Source: Vreelandella subglaciescola (GTDB lineage: Bacteria; Pseudomonadota; Gammaproteobacteria; Pseudomonadales; Halomonadaceae). From it: a stretch of 64,000 bases of DNA. Positions 41,002 to 54,478 of the stretch are shown piece after piece. The stretch is from the NCBI RefSeq assembly GCF_900142895.1, contig NZ_LT670847.1, positions 1,550,001 to 1,614,000 of the forward strand, written 5' to 3'. The notes under the pieces are model-generated. The model searched no databases, had not been told where the DNA came from, and saw only the letters and a list, made by a program, of their open reading frames with translations. Made by a program: the position numbers and the translations under genes. The number at the start of each line of letters is the position of its first letter. The stretch's first letter is position 1.

Positions 41002-43590
41002 TCACGACGAGGTAAACGTCAGCTGACCCTCATTGGCAGCGACGCGAATAGTGCTGCCGGGAACAAATTTGCCGGCCAGCAGGTCTTGGGCCAGCGGGTT
41101 TTCAATCCGGCTCTGGATCGCCCGCTTCAGCGGCCGGGCGCCAAACACCGGATCAAAGCCAACCACCGCCAGCTGGGCCATGGCCTCCTCGCTGACCTCA
41201 AGCCCCAGATCGTGCTCGGCCAGACGCGCCCTCAGGTGTTCCAGCTGAATACCGGCAATCGACTGAATCTGCGCCTGACCCAGCGCATGAAAGACCACCA
41301 CTTCGTCGATGCGGTTGATCAGCTCGGGGCGGAAGTGGCTGCCCACCACCTCCATCACCGCGCTGCGCATGGCGTCGTACTCGGTTTCCTCGCCGCCCAT
41401 GCGCTGGATGATGTCCGAGCCGAGGTTCGAGGTCATCACGATCACGGTGTTGCGAAAGTCCACCGTGCGCCCCTGGCCGTCGGTCAAACGGCCGTCTTCG
41501 AGCACCTGCAGCAGGATGTTGAACACGTCGGGGTGGGCTTTTTCGACTTCGTCGAGCAGCAGTACCGAATACGGTTTGCGGCGCACGGCTTCGGTCAGGT
41601 AGCCGCCCTCTTCATAGCCCACGTACCCCGGTGGCGCGCCGATCAGCCGCGCCACGGAGTGTTTCTCCATGAACTCCGACATATCCACGCGCACCATGGC
41701 CTCCTGGGTGTCGAAGAGGAAATGCGCCAGCGACTTGCACAGCTCGGTCTTGCCGACCCCGGTGGGGCCGAGGAATAGAAATGACCCGTTGGGGCGGTGC
41801 GGGTCGGCAAGCCCCGCGCGGGAGCGGCGCACGGCGTTGGACACCGCGTGCACGGCCTCTTCCTGGCCAATCACGCGCTCATGCAGCGCCTCTTCCATGC
41901 GCAGCAGCTTATCGCGCTCGCCTTCGAGCATTTTGGCGACCGGGATGCCCGTCCAGCGCGACACCACCTCGGCGATTTCTTCCTCGGTGACATTCGAGCG
42001 CAACAGCTGGTGGGTCGAGGTGTCGGCCTCTTCGCTTTCGTTGCTTTCGGCTATCTTTTTCTCCAGCGCGGGAAGGGTGCCGTACTGGATTTCCGACATC
42101 CGCGCCAGGTCGCCCTGACGCCGCGCCTGCTCCATATCCAGCCGCGCTTGCTCGAGCTCGGCCTTGAACTGCGCCGCGCCTTGAATGCTGGCTTTTTCTG
42201 CCTTCCAGATTTCATCCAGATCGGCATATTCGCGCTCAAGCGCATAGATTTCATCGACCAGCGCTTCCAACCGCTTTTGCGAGGCGGCATCGGTTTCCTT
42301 TTTCAGCGCTTCGCGTTCCATCTTGAGCTGAATCAGGCGGCGGTCGAGCTTATCCATTTCCTCGGGCTTGGAGTCGAGCTCCATGCGAATGCGCGACGCG
42401 GCTTCGTCGATCAGGTCGATGGCCTTGTCGGGCAGCTTGCGGTCGGTGATGTAGCGGGTAGAAAGCTTGGCCGCGGCGATAATCGCCGAGTCGGTAATAT
42501 CCACGCCGTGGTGGACTTCGTAGCGCTCTTTGAGCCCGCGCAGAATGGCCACGGTGTCTTCTTCGCTGGGCTCGTCGACCAGCACTTTCTGGAAGCGGCG
42601 CTCAAGCGCGGCGTCCTTTTCAATGTACTTGCGGTATTCGTCGAGCGTCGTGGCGCCCACGCAGTGCAGCTCGCCGCGCGCCAGCGCCGGTTTGAGCATG
42701 TTGCCGGCATCCATCGAGCCTTCGGCCTTGCCGGCGCCGACCATGGTGTGCAGCTCGTCGACGAACAGGATCACCCGCCCTTCTTCTTCGCCCAGCTCCT
42801 TGAGTACGGCCTTCAGGCGTTCTTCAAACTCGCCGCGAAACTTGGCCCCGGCAAGCAGCGCGCCAAGGTCCAGCGACAGCACGCGCTTGTTTTTCAGCCC
42901 TTCGGGCACTTCGCCGTTGACGATGCGGCTGGCGAGCCCTTCGACGATGGCGGTCTTGCCCACGCCGGGGTCGCCGATCAGCACCGGGTTGTTCTTGGTG
43001 CGCCGTTGCAGCACCTGAATCGTGCGGCGGATTTCATCATCGCGGCCGATCACCGGGTCGAGCTTGCCGTCCAGCGCCCGCTGGGTGAGATCCAGGGTGT
43101 ATTTGTCCAGCGCTTCGCGGGATTCTTCGGCGTTGGGGTCATCCACGCTGGCGCCGCCGCGCACGCCGTCAATCGCGGTATCCAGCGCTCGGCGTTCAAG
43201 ACCCGCCTGCTTTAACGCCCGGCCGGTATCGCCGCCGGCTTCAAGGGCGGCCACCAGCACCAGCTCGCTGGCGACGAACTGGTCACCGCGCTTCTGGGCT
43301 TCGCGGTCGGTCAGATTGAACAGTTTGATCAGCTCGCGGGAGGGCTGCACGTCGCCGTCAAACTGGCTGACTTTGGGCAGGTCATCGAGCTGCTGGGATA
43401 ACATATCGCGCAGCTTGGTCGCGCTGCCGCCGGCTTTTTCCACCAGCGCTTTCAGCCCGGTATCGGCGCTGTCTAAAAGCGTCAGCAGCAGGTGAACGGG
43501 GGCTATCTGGTTGTGGCCCTGCCCTACGGCCAGCGACTGCGCGTCGGCAATGGCGTTTTGCAGCTTGGCAGTGAACTTATCGAATCGCAT
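41002..43590 (-). CDS. clpB: ATP-dependent chaperone ClpB
   Basis: Hsp100 disaggregase working with DnaK. The 862-residue protein has the N-terminal Clp repeat domain, NBD1 with Walker [14 protein letters not shown], a coiled-coil middle domain (about 400-530), NBD2 with Walker [13 protein letters not shown] and [23 protein letters not shown] heat-shock-type promoter lies upstream. Its neighbours pgeF, rluD and bamD are the same as in E. coli. Confidence 0.98.
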   Translation of the reverse strand: MRFDKFTAKLQNAIADAQSLAVGQGHNQIAPVHLLLTLLDSADTGLKALVEKAGGSATKLRDMLSQQLDDLPKVSQFDGDVQPSRELIKLFNLTDREAQKRGDQFVASELVLVAALEAGGDTGRALKQAGLERRALDTAIDGVRGGASVDDPNAEESREALDKYTLDLTQRALDGKLDPVIGRDDEIRRTIQVLQRRTKNNPVLIGDPGVGKTAIVEGLASRIVNGEVPEGLKNKRVLSLDLGALLAGAKFRGEFEERLKAVLKELGEEEGRVILFVDELHTMVGAGKAEGSMDAGNMLKPALARGELHCVGATTLDEYRKYIEKDAALERRFQKVLVDEPSEEDTVAILRGLKERYEVHHGVDITDSAIIAAAKLSTRYITDRKLPDKAIDLIDEAASRIRMELDSKPEEMDKLDRRLIQLKMEREALKKETDAASQKRLEALVDEIYALEREYADLDEIWKAEKASIQGAAQFKAELEQARLDMEQARRQGDLARMSEIQYGTLPALEKKIAESNESEEADTSTHQLLRSNVTEEEIAEVVSRWTGIPVAKMLEGERDKLLRMEEALHERVIGQEEAVHAVSNAVRRSRAGLADPHRPNGSFLFLGPTGVGKTELCKSLAHFLFDTQEAMVRVDMSEFMEKHSVARLIGAPPGYVGYEEGGYLTEAVRRKPYSVLLLDEVEKAHPDVFNILLQVLEDGRLTDGQGRTVDFRNTVIVMTSNLGSDIIQRMGGEETEYDAMRSAVMEVVGSHFRPELINRIDEVVVFHALGQAQIQSIAGIQLEHLRARLAEHDLGLEVSEEAMAQLAVVGFDPVFGARPLKRAIQSRIENPLAQDLLAGKFVPGSTIRVAANEGQLTFTSS

Positions 43591-43625
43591 CGTATTCCTC
43601 CCGGCTACCGTTAATCGGCTTGACA

Positions 43626-43658
43626 GATTAAGTGGCGCCGGAGACGACGAGTTTCAAG
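43626..43658 (-). promoter_or_regulatory. sigma-32-type promoter of clpB
   Basis: On the minus strand CTTGAAA, 16 bases, CCACTTAAT. The -35 is a perfect sigma-32 element and the -10 (CGCCACTT) a partial match. The same CTTGAAA-N16-CCACTTAAT block occurs upstream of acnA. Confidence 0.6.
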
Positions 43659-43711
43659 GGAGCTGTGTCGCAAAGAGGGAGGTACGGCAAAGAAAGGCGT
43701 CGGCCGAATGA

Positions 43712-44485
43712 TCAGCCCAGCCAGATAACGCTGGCCATACGGCCGGTCTGGCCGTTGTCGCGACGATAGGAATAAAAGCGCGATTCGCCGGCGGTGCAGA
43801 AATGGCCGCCGCTGACCTCGTCAATGCCCAGCAGCGAAAGCCGCAGCCGCGCCAGCCGGTATAAATCGGCCATGTGGTGGCCCAGCCGGTAGGGGCTGTG
43901 GTCAAAGGCTTCTTCGGCCTGAGGATGCACGGCGACAAAGGCATCGAAGACTTCGGGGCCGACCTCAAACTGGGCGTTGGAAATGGCCGGCCCCAGCCAC
44001 ACGATAATGTCATCCGCCGGGGTGTTGAGCGCGGCCACCGTGGCTTCGAGCACGCCGCCGGCAAGCCCGCGCCAGCCGGCGTGGGCCACGCCGACGCGGG
44101 TGCCGGCACGGTTGCAGAAAAACACCGGCAGGCAGTCGGCGGTCAGTACCACGCAGGCGTAATCGGTGCTGTCGGCCACGGCGGCGTCAGCCTCGGGGAT
44201 TTCGCTTTGCAGCGCGGTGCGGCGCGGGTAATGCTGCTGCACCCGCGCCCCGTGGGTCTGGTTGAGCCACAGAAACGGCCGTTCATCGCCCAATTCCTTG
44301 CCCAGCAGGCGCCGGCAGAGATCCATGTGGTCGGCGTTATCGCCCACGTGGGTGGCGGCGTTAAACGCCGCAAACGCCCCCTGGCTGGGGCCGGTTTCAC
44401 GGGTGGTGACAAACGCATTGACGTTTGCCGGTGCCGGCCAGTCGGGGGCAATCAGCGTCGGATGGAGGTCCAGCGCATCGCTCAT
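43712..44485 (-). CDS. pgeF: YfiH/PgeF-family laccase-domain protein
   Basis: Multicopper-like fold protein reported as a peptidoglycan editing factor and as purine nucleoside phosphorylase in relatives. The 257-residue protein has CVVLTADCLPVFF, AHAGWRGLAGG and NFR-like YSYRRDN. Located between rluD and clpB as in E. coli. Catalytic role in this organism is inferred from family only. Confidence 0.93.
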   Translation of the reverse strand: MSDALDLHPTLIAPDWPAPANVNAFVTTRETGPSQGAFAAFNAATHVGDNADHMDLCRRLLGKELGDERPFLWLNQTHGARVQQHYPRRTALQSEIPEADAAVADSTDYACVVLTADCLPVFFCNRAGTRVGVAHAGWRGLAGGVLEATVAALNTPADDIIVWLGPAISNAQFEVGPEVFDAFVAVHPQAEEAFDHSPYRLGHHMADLYRLARLRLSLLGIDEVSGGHFCTAGESRFYSYRRDNGQTGRMASVIWLG

Positions 44486-44501
44486 CTCGTCCTCTCCCGG
44501 C

Positions 44502-45461
44502 TCATCGCATTGTCTCGTGGTCTTCGCGCAGGTAGTCGAGCAACATTATCAAATCATCCGGCAGCGGCGCACGAAACATCATTTGCTGCCCGCTGTGCGG
44601 ATGAATAAATCCCAGCCGGCGCGCGTGCAGCGCTTGGCGCGGAAACTCGCGGAGAATTTCCTTGAGCGTATCGGCCGCGCCGGGGGGCAGCTTGGGCCGC
44701 CCACCGTACAGCTGATCACCAATCAACGGATAGCGGGCGTGGGCCATATGCACGCGAATCTGGTGGGTACGCCCGGTTTCCAGCTTGCAGCGCACGTGGG
44801 TGTGAGTGCGAAAACGCTCGACCACGCGATAATGCGTCACCGCCGGCTTGCCGCCGGCCGTCACCGCCTGGCGCTTGCGATCCTTGGGATGGCGGCCGAT
44901 GGGCGCGTCCACGGTGGCACCGGCGACCGGCGTGCCGATCACCACGGCATCGTACTGGCGCGATACCGTACGCGCCTGCAGCTGTTCAACCAGCGCGGCC
45001 TGCGTGGGCAGCGTTTTGGCCACCATCAACAGCCCCGAGGTGTCTTTATCCAGCCGGTGAACAATGCCCGCGCGGGGGATTTCGGCCAGCGCCGGATGGT
45101 GATGCAACAGCGCATTCAGCAGCGTGCCGTCAGGGTTACCCGGGGCGGGGTGCACCACCATACCGGCGGGCTTGTTGACGATGAGCAGGTGCTCGTCCTC
45201 AAATACCACCGTCAGCGGAATGTCCTGCGGCGTAAAGCGTTGCTCGTCTTCCAGCGTAGCGCACAGCGTCAGCGTTTCTTCACCGACCAGCTTGGCCTTG
45301 GGTTTGGCCCGCTCGCCGTCCACGGTCAGCTCGCCCTGGTTGATCCAGGTTTTCAGGCGCTCGCGCGAATAGTCGCTGAAAAGCTCGGCGGCAGCCTGGT
45401 CCAGGCGCGTGCCGGCAAGCGTTGCCGGCACGCGCATTGTGGCTTCAACGGTCCGAGTCAT
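44502..45461 (-). CDS. rluD: 23S rRNA pseudouridine(1911/1915/1917) synthase
   Basis: Modifies helix 69 of 23S rRNA. The 319-residue protein has an N-terminal S4-like domain (TRLDQAAAELFSDYSRERLKTWI) and the catalytic HRLDKDTSGLLMVAK. The gene is divergent from bamD, the typical arrangement. Confidence 0.97.
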   Translation of the reverse strand: MTRTVEATMRVPATLAGTRLDQAAAELFSDYSRERLKTWINQGELTVDGERAKPKAKLVGEETLTLCATLEDEQRFTPQDIPLTVVFEDEHLLIVNKPAGMVVHPAPGNPDGTLLNALLHHHPALAEIPRAGIVHRLDKDTSGLLMVAKTLPTQAALVEQLQARTVSRQYDAVVIGTPVAGATVDAPIGRHPKDRKRQAVTAGGKPAVTHYRVVERFRTHTHVRCKLETGRTHQIRVHMAHARYPLIGDQLYGGRPKLPPGAADTLKEILREFPRQALHARRLGFIHPHSGQQMMFRAPLPDDLIMLLDYLREDHETMR

Positions 45462-45606
45462 AGTAGGGAGTCCTTAAACGATCAGGCAACACCCGACGGT
45501 GCCTGCGTTTTGCGTCGAGGTGTTTTATAGTGTGCCAACTGCGTCCATTCTACCACGGCCATCGCCGCTTTTCGGTGATCAAGGCTTGATTGTCACGAGG
45601 AACTTC

Positions 45607-46413
45607 ATGCGCGTTTTTTCCGCAGCGACCCGTTTTGGCGCCGTCGCGCTCAGCCTTACGCTACTTGCCGGCTGCGCCAGTAACGACTCCGCGCCGTCAT
45701 TTGATGACGGCAAGTACGCCAACACCGGCGAACGCGAACTCTACGAGCTCGCCCGCGACGCGCTCGACCGCAATCTGTACAACACCGCGATTGAACGGCT
45801 GGAAGCGCTGGATACGCGCTATCCTTTCGGCAACCACGCCGAACAGGCGCAGCTGGAGCTGGTTTACGCCTATTACGAAAACAACAAGTGGGAAGAAGCC
45901 CGCGCTGCCGCCAGCCGCTTTATTCGCCTGCACCCCGATCACCCCCAGGCCGACTATGCCCACTACCTGCGCGGCCTGGCGGCCTGGCAGGCCGGGCGTT
46001 TCAGCCTTGAGCGCCTGCGCGTGATCGATATTTCCAAGCGTGACCTGGGGGCTACTCAGGATGCCTACAACGACTTCCGCGACCTGCTGACGCGCTATCC
46101 GCAAAGTGACTACGCGCCGGATGCTCGCCAGCGCATCGTTTACCTGCGCGAGCTGCTGGCCCGCCACGAGCTGCACGCTGCCGACTACTACCTGCGCCGC
46201 GGCGCTTACGTGGCAGCGGTGAAGCGCGGCCGCTGGGTGCTTGAGCACTACCCGGAATCCAACGCCACTGCCGATGCCATGGCCACCATGGTGGAAGGGT
46301 ATCAGGGGCTGGGCATGGATGACCGCGCCCGCGAAGTGCTCAAGGTGCTGAAAGACAACGCGCCTGACCACAAACAGCTCAAAAACGGCGCCTTCAAGCC
46401 GAAGCACCTATAG
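45607..46413 (+). CDS. bamD: outer membrane assembly lipoprotein BamD
   Basis: Essential lipoprotein of the BAM complex that inserts beta-barrel proteins. The 268-residue protein has a lipoprotein signal with lipobox LLAGC (Cys23), followed by tetratricopeptide repeats (YELARDALDRNLYNTAIERLEAL and others). The ATG at 45607 follows GAGGAA; the longer frame from 45499 lacks a signal peptide start. Confidence 0.97.
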   Translation: MRVFSAATRFGAVALSLTLLAGCASNDSAPSFDDGKYANTGERELYELARDALDRNLYNTAIERLEALDTRYPFGNHAEQAQLELVYAYYENNKWEEARAAASRFIRLHPDHPQADYAHYLRGLAAWQAGRFSLERLRVIDISKRDLGATQDAYNDFRDLLTRYPQSDYAPDARQRIVYLRELLARHELHAADYYLRRGAYVAAVKRGRWVLEHYPESNATADAMATMVEGYQGLGMDDRAREVLKVLKDNAPDHKQLKNGAFKPKHL

Positions 46414-46483
46414 TCACTAACTGTCCGCCACTAACTATAGTCACTAACAACAAGCACCCGGTACGCCAGCCTGCCGGGTATGC

Positions 46484-46522
46484 AACGGCGCCGCACGCTC
46501 AACTTCGTGCGGCGCCGTTTTG
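46484..46522. terminator. bidirectional terminator between bamD and nadE
   Basis: AACGGCGCCGCACG and CGTGCGGCGCCGTT form a 14-bp perfect stem around an 8-base loop, followed by TTTG. It serves converging bamD and nadE. Just before it, TATAGTCACTAAC occurs twice. Confidence 0.9.
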
Positions 46523-46525
46523 CCG

Positions 46526-48160
46526 TTACTCGCCCGGCTGCCAACCGTTCACCAGCGGATAGCGCCGGTCGCGGCCAAACCCCTTGGGCGTCACGCGCAC
46601 GCCTACCGGTGCCTGGCGGCGCTTGTATTCGCAGCGGTCCACCAGCTTGACAACCTGATAGACGTCGTCGCGCTCAAAGCCCGCGGCAATGATCGCCTCG
46701 GCGCTCATGTCGCCTTCAATGTAGCGCTGTAAAATGGCGTCCAGCACGTCATAGCCGGGCAGCGAATCGCTATCCTGCTGATCAGGCGCAAGCTCTGCCG
46801 AAGGCGGCCGTTCGATCACGCGTTCGGGCACCGCAGGTGACTGGGTGTTGCGCCAGCGTGCCAGACGATAAATCCACGTCTTGTAGACGTCCTTGATGGC
46901 GTTATAACCGCCGACCATATCGCCGTAGAGCGTGGTATAGCCCACCGCGATTTCGCTTTTATTGCCGCTGGACAGCACCATCAGCCCTTTCTTGTTGGAA
47001 ATCGCCATCAGCAGCACGCCGCGGCAGCGCGCCTGCAGGTTTTCCTCGGTGGTGTCGCGCTCGGTGCCTGCAAACACGCCGGCCAGCGTACCCATGAACG
47101 CGTCCACCATCGGCTCGATGGGCAGCACCTCGTAATGCACGCCGAGCATTCCGGCCTGCTGAGCGGCATCCTCGCGGGAGATATCCGCGGTGTAGTGATA
47201 CGGCATCATCACCGCCTGAACCCGCTGCGGTCCCAGCGCATCCACGGCGATGGCCAGCGACAGCGCCGAATCGATACCCCCGGAAAGCCCCAGCACCACG
47301 CCGTCAAAGCGGTTTTTGTTGACGTAGTCGCGCAGTCCGGTCACCAGCGCGCAATACAGGCTTTCCTCGGGCTCGACGTCGGGCTCGATCTCGCCGGGCT
47401 CCACCGCCCAGGCGCTGGCGCTTTGCTGGCGCAGCGCCACCGGCATCAGCCCCGGCTGCCAATACGGCGCCAGCACGCTGAGCGTACCTTCGCCGTCAAC
47501 GCAGCAGGAGCCGCCGTCAAACACCAGTTCGTCCTGGCCACCAATGGCATTAACGTAAACCACCGGGCACTGCGCCTGCAGCGCACGGGTTTCCAGCAGA
47601 CGCAGCCGCTCGGCAGGTTTGTCCTGATGATACGGTGAGGCATTCAGGGTCACGATGACCTCGGCACCGGCGGCGCGCGCCGCATCAATCGGCGCTTCAT
47701 GCCACAGGTCTTCGCAAATCAGCAGCCCGAGCTTGGCGCCCTTGTGCTCGTACACCAGCGTTTGTGTGCCAGGCGCGAAATAGCGCTGCTCGTCGAACAC
47801 CTGATGATTGGGCAGCACCTGCTTGGCGTACTCGGCTTCCCACTGGCCGTTGTACAGCACGCCGGCCAGGTTATAGCGCTGGCCTTCGCGCACGCCGGGA
47901 TAGCCGATAATCACCAGCACGTCGCGGGCGATTTTTTCCGCCATGGTGGCGCGGGCTTCGCGCAGGCGCGCCTCAAGGGACGGGCGCAGCAGCAAATCTT
48001 CCGGCGGGTAGCCGGATAAAAACAGCTCGGGGAAGACCACGATATCCGCCCCATGCTCAATGCGCGCCTCGCGCACGGCCTCGATGGCCCGCGCGGCGTT
48101 ACCCGGGATATCCCCGACCAGGGGGTCAAATTGCGCCATAACCAGCGTTAAGTCTTGCAT
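46526..48160 (-). CDS. nadE: glutamine-dependent NAD+ synthetase
   Basis: Last step of NAD synthesis. The 544-residue form has an N-terminal nitrilase-type glutaminase (FPELFLSGYPPEDLL with Glu; LICEDLWHE with Cys) fused to the synthetase with the P-loop LGLSGGIDSALSLAIAVDALG. This allows glutamine as nitrogen donor. It starts at the ATG with no overlapping partner. Confidence 0.96.
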   Translation of the reverse strand: MQDLTLVMAQFDPLVGDIPGNAARAIEAVREARIEHGADIVVFPELFLSGYPPEDLLLRPSLEARLREARATMAEKIARDVLVIIGYPGVREGQRYNLAGVLYNGQWEAEYAKQVLPNHQVFDEQRYFAPGTQTLVYEHKGAKLGLLICEDLWHEAPIDAARAAGAEVIVTLNASPYHQDKPAERLRLLETRALQAQCPVVYVNAIGGQDELVFDGGSCCVDGEGTLSVLAPYWQPGLMPVALRQQSASAWAVEPGEIEPDVEPEESLYCALVTGLRDYVNKNRFDGVVLGLSGGIDSALSLAIAVDALGPQRVQAVMMPYHYTADISREDAAQQAGMLGVHYEVLPIEPMVDAFMGTLAGVFAGTERDTTEENLQARCRGVLLMAISNKKGLMVLSSGNKSEIAVGYTTLYGDMVGGYNAIKDVYKTWIYRLARWRNTQSPAVPERVIERPPSAELAPDQQDSDSLPGYDVLDAILQRYIEGDMSAEAIIAAGFERDDVYQVVKLVDRCEYKRRQAPVGVRVTPKGFGRDRRYPLVNGWQPGE

Positions 48161-48343
48161 GGGCGTTGAAATCTCTTGAAAATCTGAAGTCGAAAAAGCC
48201 GAGCGGCCTATCGCGTGCAGCGCCGGACACAGGCGCCGGCTTGCGCTTTCACCGCTGTCCCTGGACAGCGTCTTATGTCATTGTCCCGCAAGGACTGCCG
48301 CCTGGCAAAGGCCACGCTGGCACAACACCGGGAGACCTTAAGG

Positions 48344-48610
48344 ATGAACCTCTTGATCATTCGGCTGATTATTTTTGGCGTGCTGTTTTTTGCCGGCCTG
48401 AAGCTTTACCGCATGTACCGCGAGTGGCAGATGGACCGTGAAGCGCGCTTGACCCGCGAGCGCCGCCACGAAGTCGGGCAGATGGTGCGCTGCCGCTGGT
48501 GCGACGTCCACGTACCCGAAAACGAAGCGCTGCGCGACCACGCCGAATGGTTTTGCTGTACCGCGCACCGCGACCGCTTTCTCGCCGAGCAGGACGACGC
48601 CTCCAGCTAA
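48344..48610 (+). CDS. small membrane protein, PP0621 family
   Basis: An 88-residue protein with one N-terminal membrane segment (LLIIRLIIFGVLFFAGLKLY), a charged helix and a small Cys-rich end (CRWCDVHVP and WFCCTAHRDRF) that looks like a treble-clef or trash-like zinc site. Related proteins are found across pseudomonads; function unknown. TAAGG precedes the ATG. It converges with thiO, with four bases of overlap between stops. Confidence 0.8.
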   Translation: MNLLIIRLIIFGVLFFAGLKLYRMYREWQMDREARLTRERRHEVGQMVRCRWCDVHVPENEALRDHAEWFCCTAHRDRFLAEQDDASS

Positions 48611-49707
48611 CCCGCCTCCACCATGCGCCCTTCCAGCCGGTAGGGCAGCGGATCAATCAGCGGCGTGCGCCCCAACAGCTCATCCACCAGCAAATGCGTG
48701 GAGGCCGGCGCCAGTACCAGGCCGTTGCGATAGTGCCCGGCGTTGACGTACAGGTTCTGCCACCCCGGCAGCGCGCCGATAAACGGCGTGCCGTCGGGCG
48801 AGCCCGGGCGCAATCCCGCCCAGTGGTGCACCACCGGATAGTCGGCCAGCGCCGGCACGATGCTTTCCGCGCTGGCTTCAAGCGATGCCCGCGCCTGGGC
48901 ATCGGTGGCTTTATCAAAGCCCGCTTCTTCAAGGGTTGAGCCCACCAGCAGCAGCCCGTCAGCCCGGGGAATCACATAGCGCCCATCCTTGAGAATCACG
49001 CGTTCCACCAGCCCCGGCGGCGTCTGGTAGGCAATCATCTGCCCTTTTACCGGCCGCACCGCCAGCGCTTCCCCAAGCGTTGCCAGCAGCGCGGCCGCCC
49101 AGGCACCGCCGCAGACCACCACGCGCCCGGCGGTATAGTTGCCGGCGCTGGTGGCCACGCCAGTCACGGCGTTGCCGGTGCGTATAAACCCGCTAACGGC
49201 CGTGTTTTCCGCCAGCGTAACGCCCGGCATCGCGCCCAGCCGGGCGCGCAGCGCCTGCCCCAGCCGCGGGTTACGAATGCTGCCCAGCGTCGGCATCCAC
49301 AGCGCGTTCTGGCTGGCCGCCGCGTGGGGTTCTCTGGCGGCTACCGCCTGGGCGTCGATACGCTCCAGCGGTTTGCCCATGCTCCGCGCCCAGCCAAGCG
49401 CACGTGCTTCATCATCCACGTTGAGGTAAATCAGGCCTTTCTGGCGATACTCCGGGTCGATACCGGTTTCTTCGTGCAGGCGCAGCGCAAGGGTGGGATA
49501 GGCGCCCTCCGACCAGCGCGACAGCTGCGAAATCGGCACGGGATAGCGCCAGGGGTAAAGCGGCGAGACGATACCACCGCCCGCCCAGGAAGCTTCGTGG
49601 CCACAGCGCCCACGTTCGACCAGCGTCACTCGTTGGCCGGCATCGGCCAGCTGGAGCGCGGTCATCATGCCGATCACGCCACCGCCAATAATTAAGCAAT
49701 CACTCAC
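48607..49707 (-). CDS. thiO: glycine oxidase ThiO
   Basis: FAD enzyme of the D-amino acid oxidase family that makes iminoglycine for the thiazole part of thiamine. The 366-residue protein has the dinucleotide site IIGGGVIGMMTALQLADAG and the C-terminal LVDELLGRTPLIDPLPYRLEGR. Start taken as GTG 49707 (VSDCLIIGG), as family proteins begin there; the longer frame adds 19 odd residues. No other thi genes are near. Confidence 0.9.
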   Translation of the reverse strand: MSDCLIIGGGVIGMMTALQLADAGQRVTLVERGRCGHEASWAGGGIVSPLYPWRYPVPISQLSRWSEGAYPTLALRLHEETGIDPEYRQKGLIYLNVDDEARALGWARSMGKPLERIDAQAVAAREPHAAASQNALWMPTLGSIRNPRLGQALRARLGAMPGVTLAENTAVSGFIRTGNAVTGVATSAGNYTAGRVVVCGGAWAAALLATLGEALAVRPVKGQMIAYQTPPGLVERVILKDGRYVIPRADGLLLVGSTLEEAGFDKATDAQARASLEASAESIVPALADYPVVHHWAGLRPGSPDGTPFIGALPGWQNLYVNAGHYRNGLVLAPASTHLLVDELLGRTPLIDPLPYRLEGRMVEAG

Positions 49708-49888
49708 AGGCTTTGTCCGTTTTGTCTGACACCAAAACGGCTGACCGCGCCTAACGTGATACATCAGCCTGATACATCATGCAGGGAGCGCCAGCCGGGC
49801 TGGCAGCATAGCGGCGCGGTGCACCGGGTCAAGCGTGGCAGTCAACGCTACGCGCACGGCCTTTTGCGCAACGCCAGGGAGGCAGGCG

Positions 49889-50410
49889 ATGAAACCGTCC
49901 ACACAGCAAGGCGTTACGCTGATTGAGCTGCTGGTCGTCGTGGCGCTGGTGGCCATACTCGCCAGTGTCGGCTACCCCAGCCTGCGCGCCTTTGGCGAAC
50001 GCAACGCCCACCGGGTAGCCGTCAGCCAGCTGCAAAGCGCGCTGGCACTGGCTCGCCATTCGGCCATCACGCGTAATACCGACGTGTTCCTGTGCCCGCA
50101 GGCGACAGAGGAAAACGAAGAAAACGCCTGCGGCACGGACTGGAGCCAGACGCTGCTGGTGGTCGCACACAGCACACAACCACTTGAGCCGGCCAATATT
50201 CTACGCGTGCTGCCCGGCGGTGACGCCCGCATTACCTACAGCCGTGGCTGGCGGCGTGTAAAGTTCAACTCGCTTGGCCACAGCAGCGGGCACAACGGCA
50301 CTTTTACCGTCTGCGCTCCCGCTACAGCGCGAGGCACTGACGTGATTCTCAGCCAGCTAGGCCGCAGCCGTGTAGAGAACGCGCCCGACGCCTGTCAGCC
50401 GTTAGGATAG
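49889..50410 (+). CDS. fimT: GspH/FimT-family pseudopilin
   Basis: A 173-residue type IV pilin-like protein. The prepilin site is QQGVTLIELLVVVALVAIL (G/V-TLIEL cleavage, Glu at mature position 5), followed by a beta-rich globular domain with Cys pairs. AGGGAGG precedes the ATG. It stands alone, far from the minor pilin cluster at 58699..64000, which has its own FimT/FimU-like member. Confidence 0.85.
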   Translation: MKPSTQQGVTLIELLVVVALVAILASVGYPSLRAFGERNAHRVAVSQLQSALALARHSAITRNTDVFLCPQATEENEENACGTDWSQTLLVVAHSTQPLEPANILRVLPGGDARITYSRGWRRVKFNSLGHSSGHNGTFTVCAPATARGTDVILSQLGRSRVENAPDACQPLG

Positions 50411-50421
50411 CTGATTGAGGC

Positions 50422-51417
<996 letters not shown>

Positions 51418-51495
51418 TTAAAACGCAGGGTGTGCCTGACCCGGCGCCAACGCAAGGCCATTACCGGTGCCGGCCTTAGCCATTGGGCGAAGATC

Positions 51496-51527
51496 CTTGA
51501 AACCGTCCTCGCCAGCACCCACTTAAT
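51496..51527 (+). promoter_or_regulatory. heat-shock-promoter-like block upstream of acnA
   Basis: CTTGAAA, 16 bases, CCACTTAAT, the same two boxes at the same spacing as upstream of clpB. It lies about 120 bases before the acnA ATG. A standard sigma-70 promoter is not obvious in the 252-base trxB-acnA spacer. Confidence 0.45.
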
Positions 51528-51648
51528 ATGGCTAGGATGGGCCATACTAAAGGAAACCTGCTAAAGAAAAACAACGGTCGCCGCTGCGGGCAGCATTGCC
51601 GCCCGCCAGGCCGAGCCAGCCGTGGTCTAGTCATTAGAGGAGAGTGGC

Positions 51649-54384
<2,736 letters not shown>

Positions 54385-54402
54385 ACGCAAAGCACACAAA
54401 CC

Positions 54403-54431
54403 AAAACCCCCACATGCGTGGGGGTTTTTTT
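54403..54431 (+). terminator. terminator of acnA
   Basis: AAAACCCCCAC pairs with GTGGGGGTTTT around ATGC and is followed by a T-run. Confidence 0.94.
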
Positions 54432-54478
54432 ATGGGTAACGATGGCTGAATTGCTATCGATAGCCGGCGTCGGGCGCT

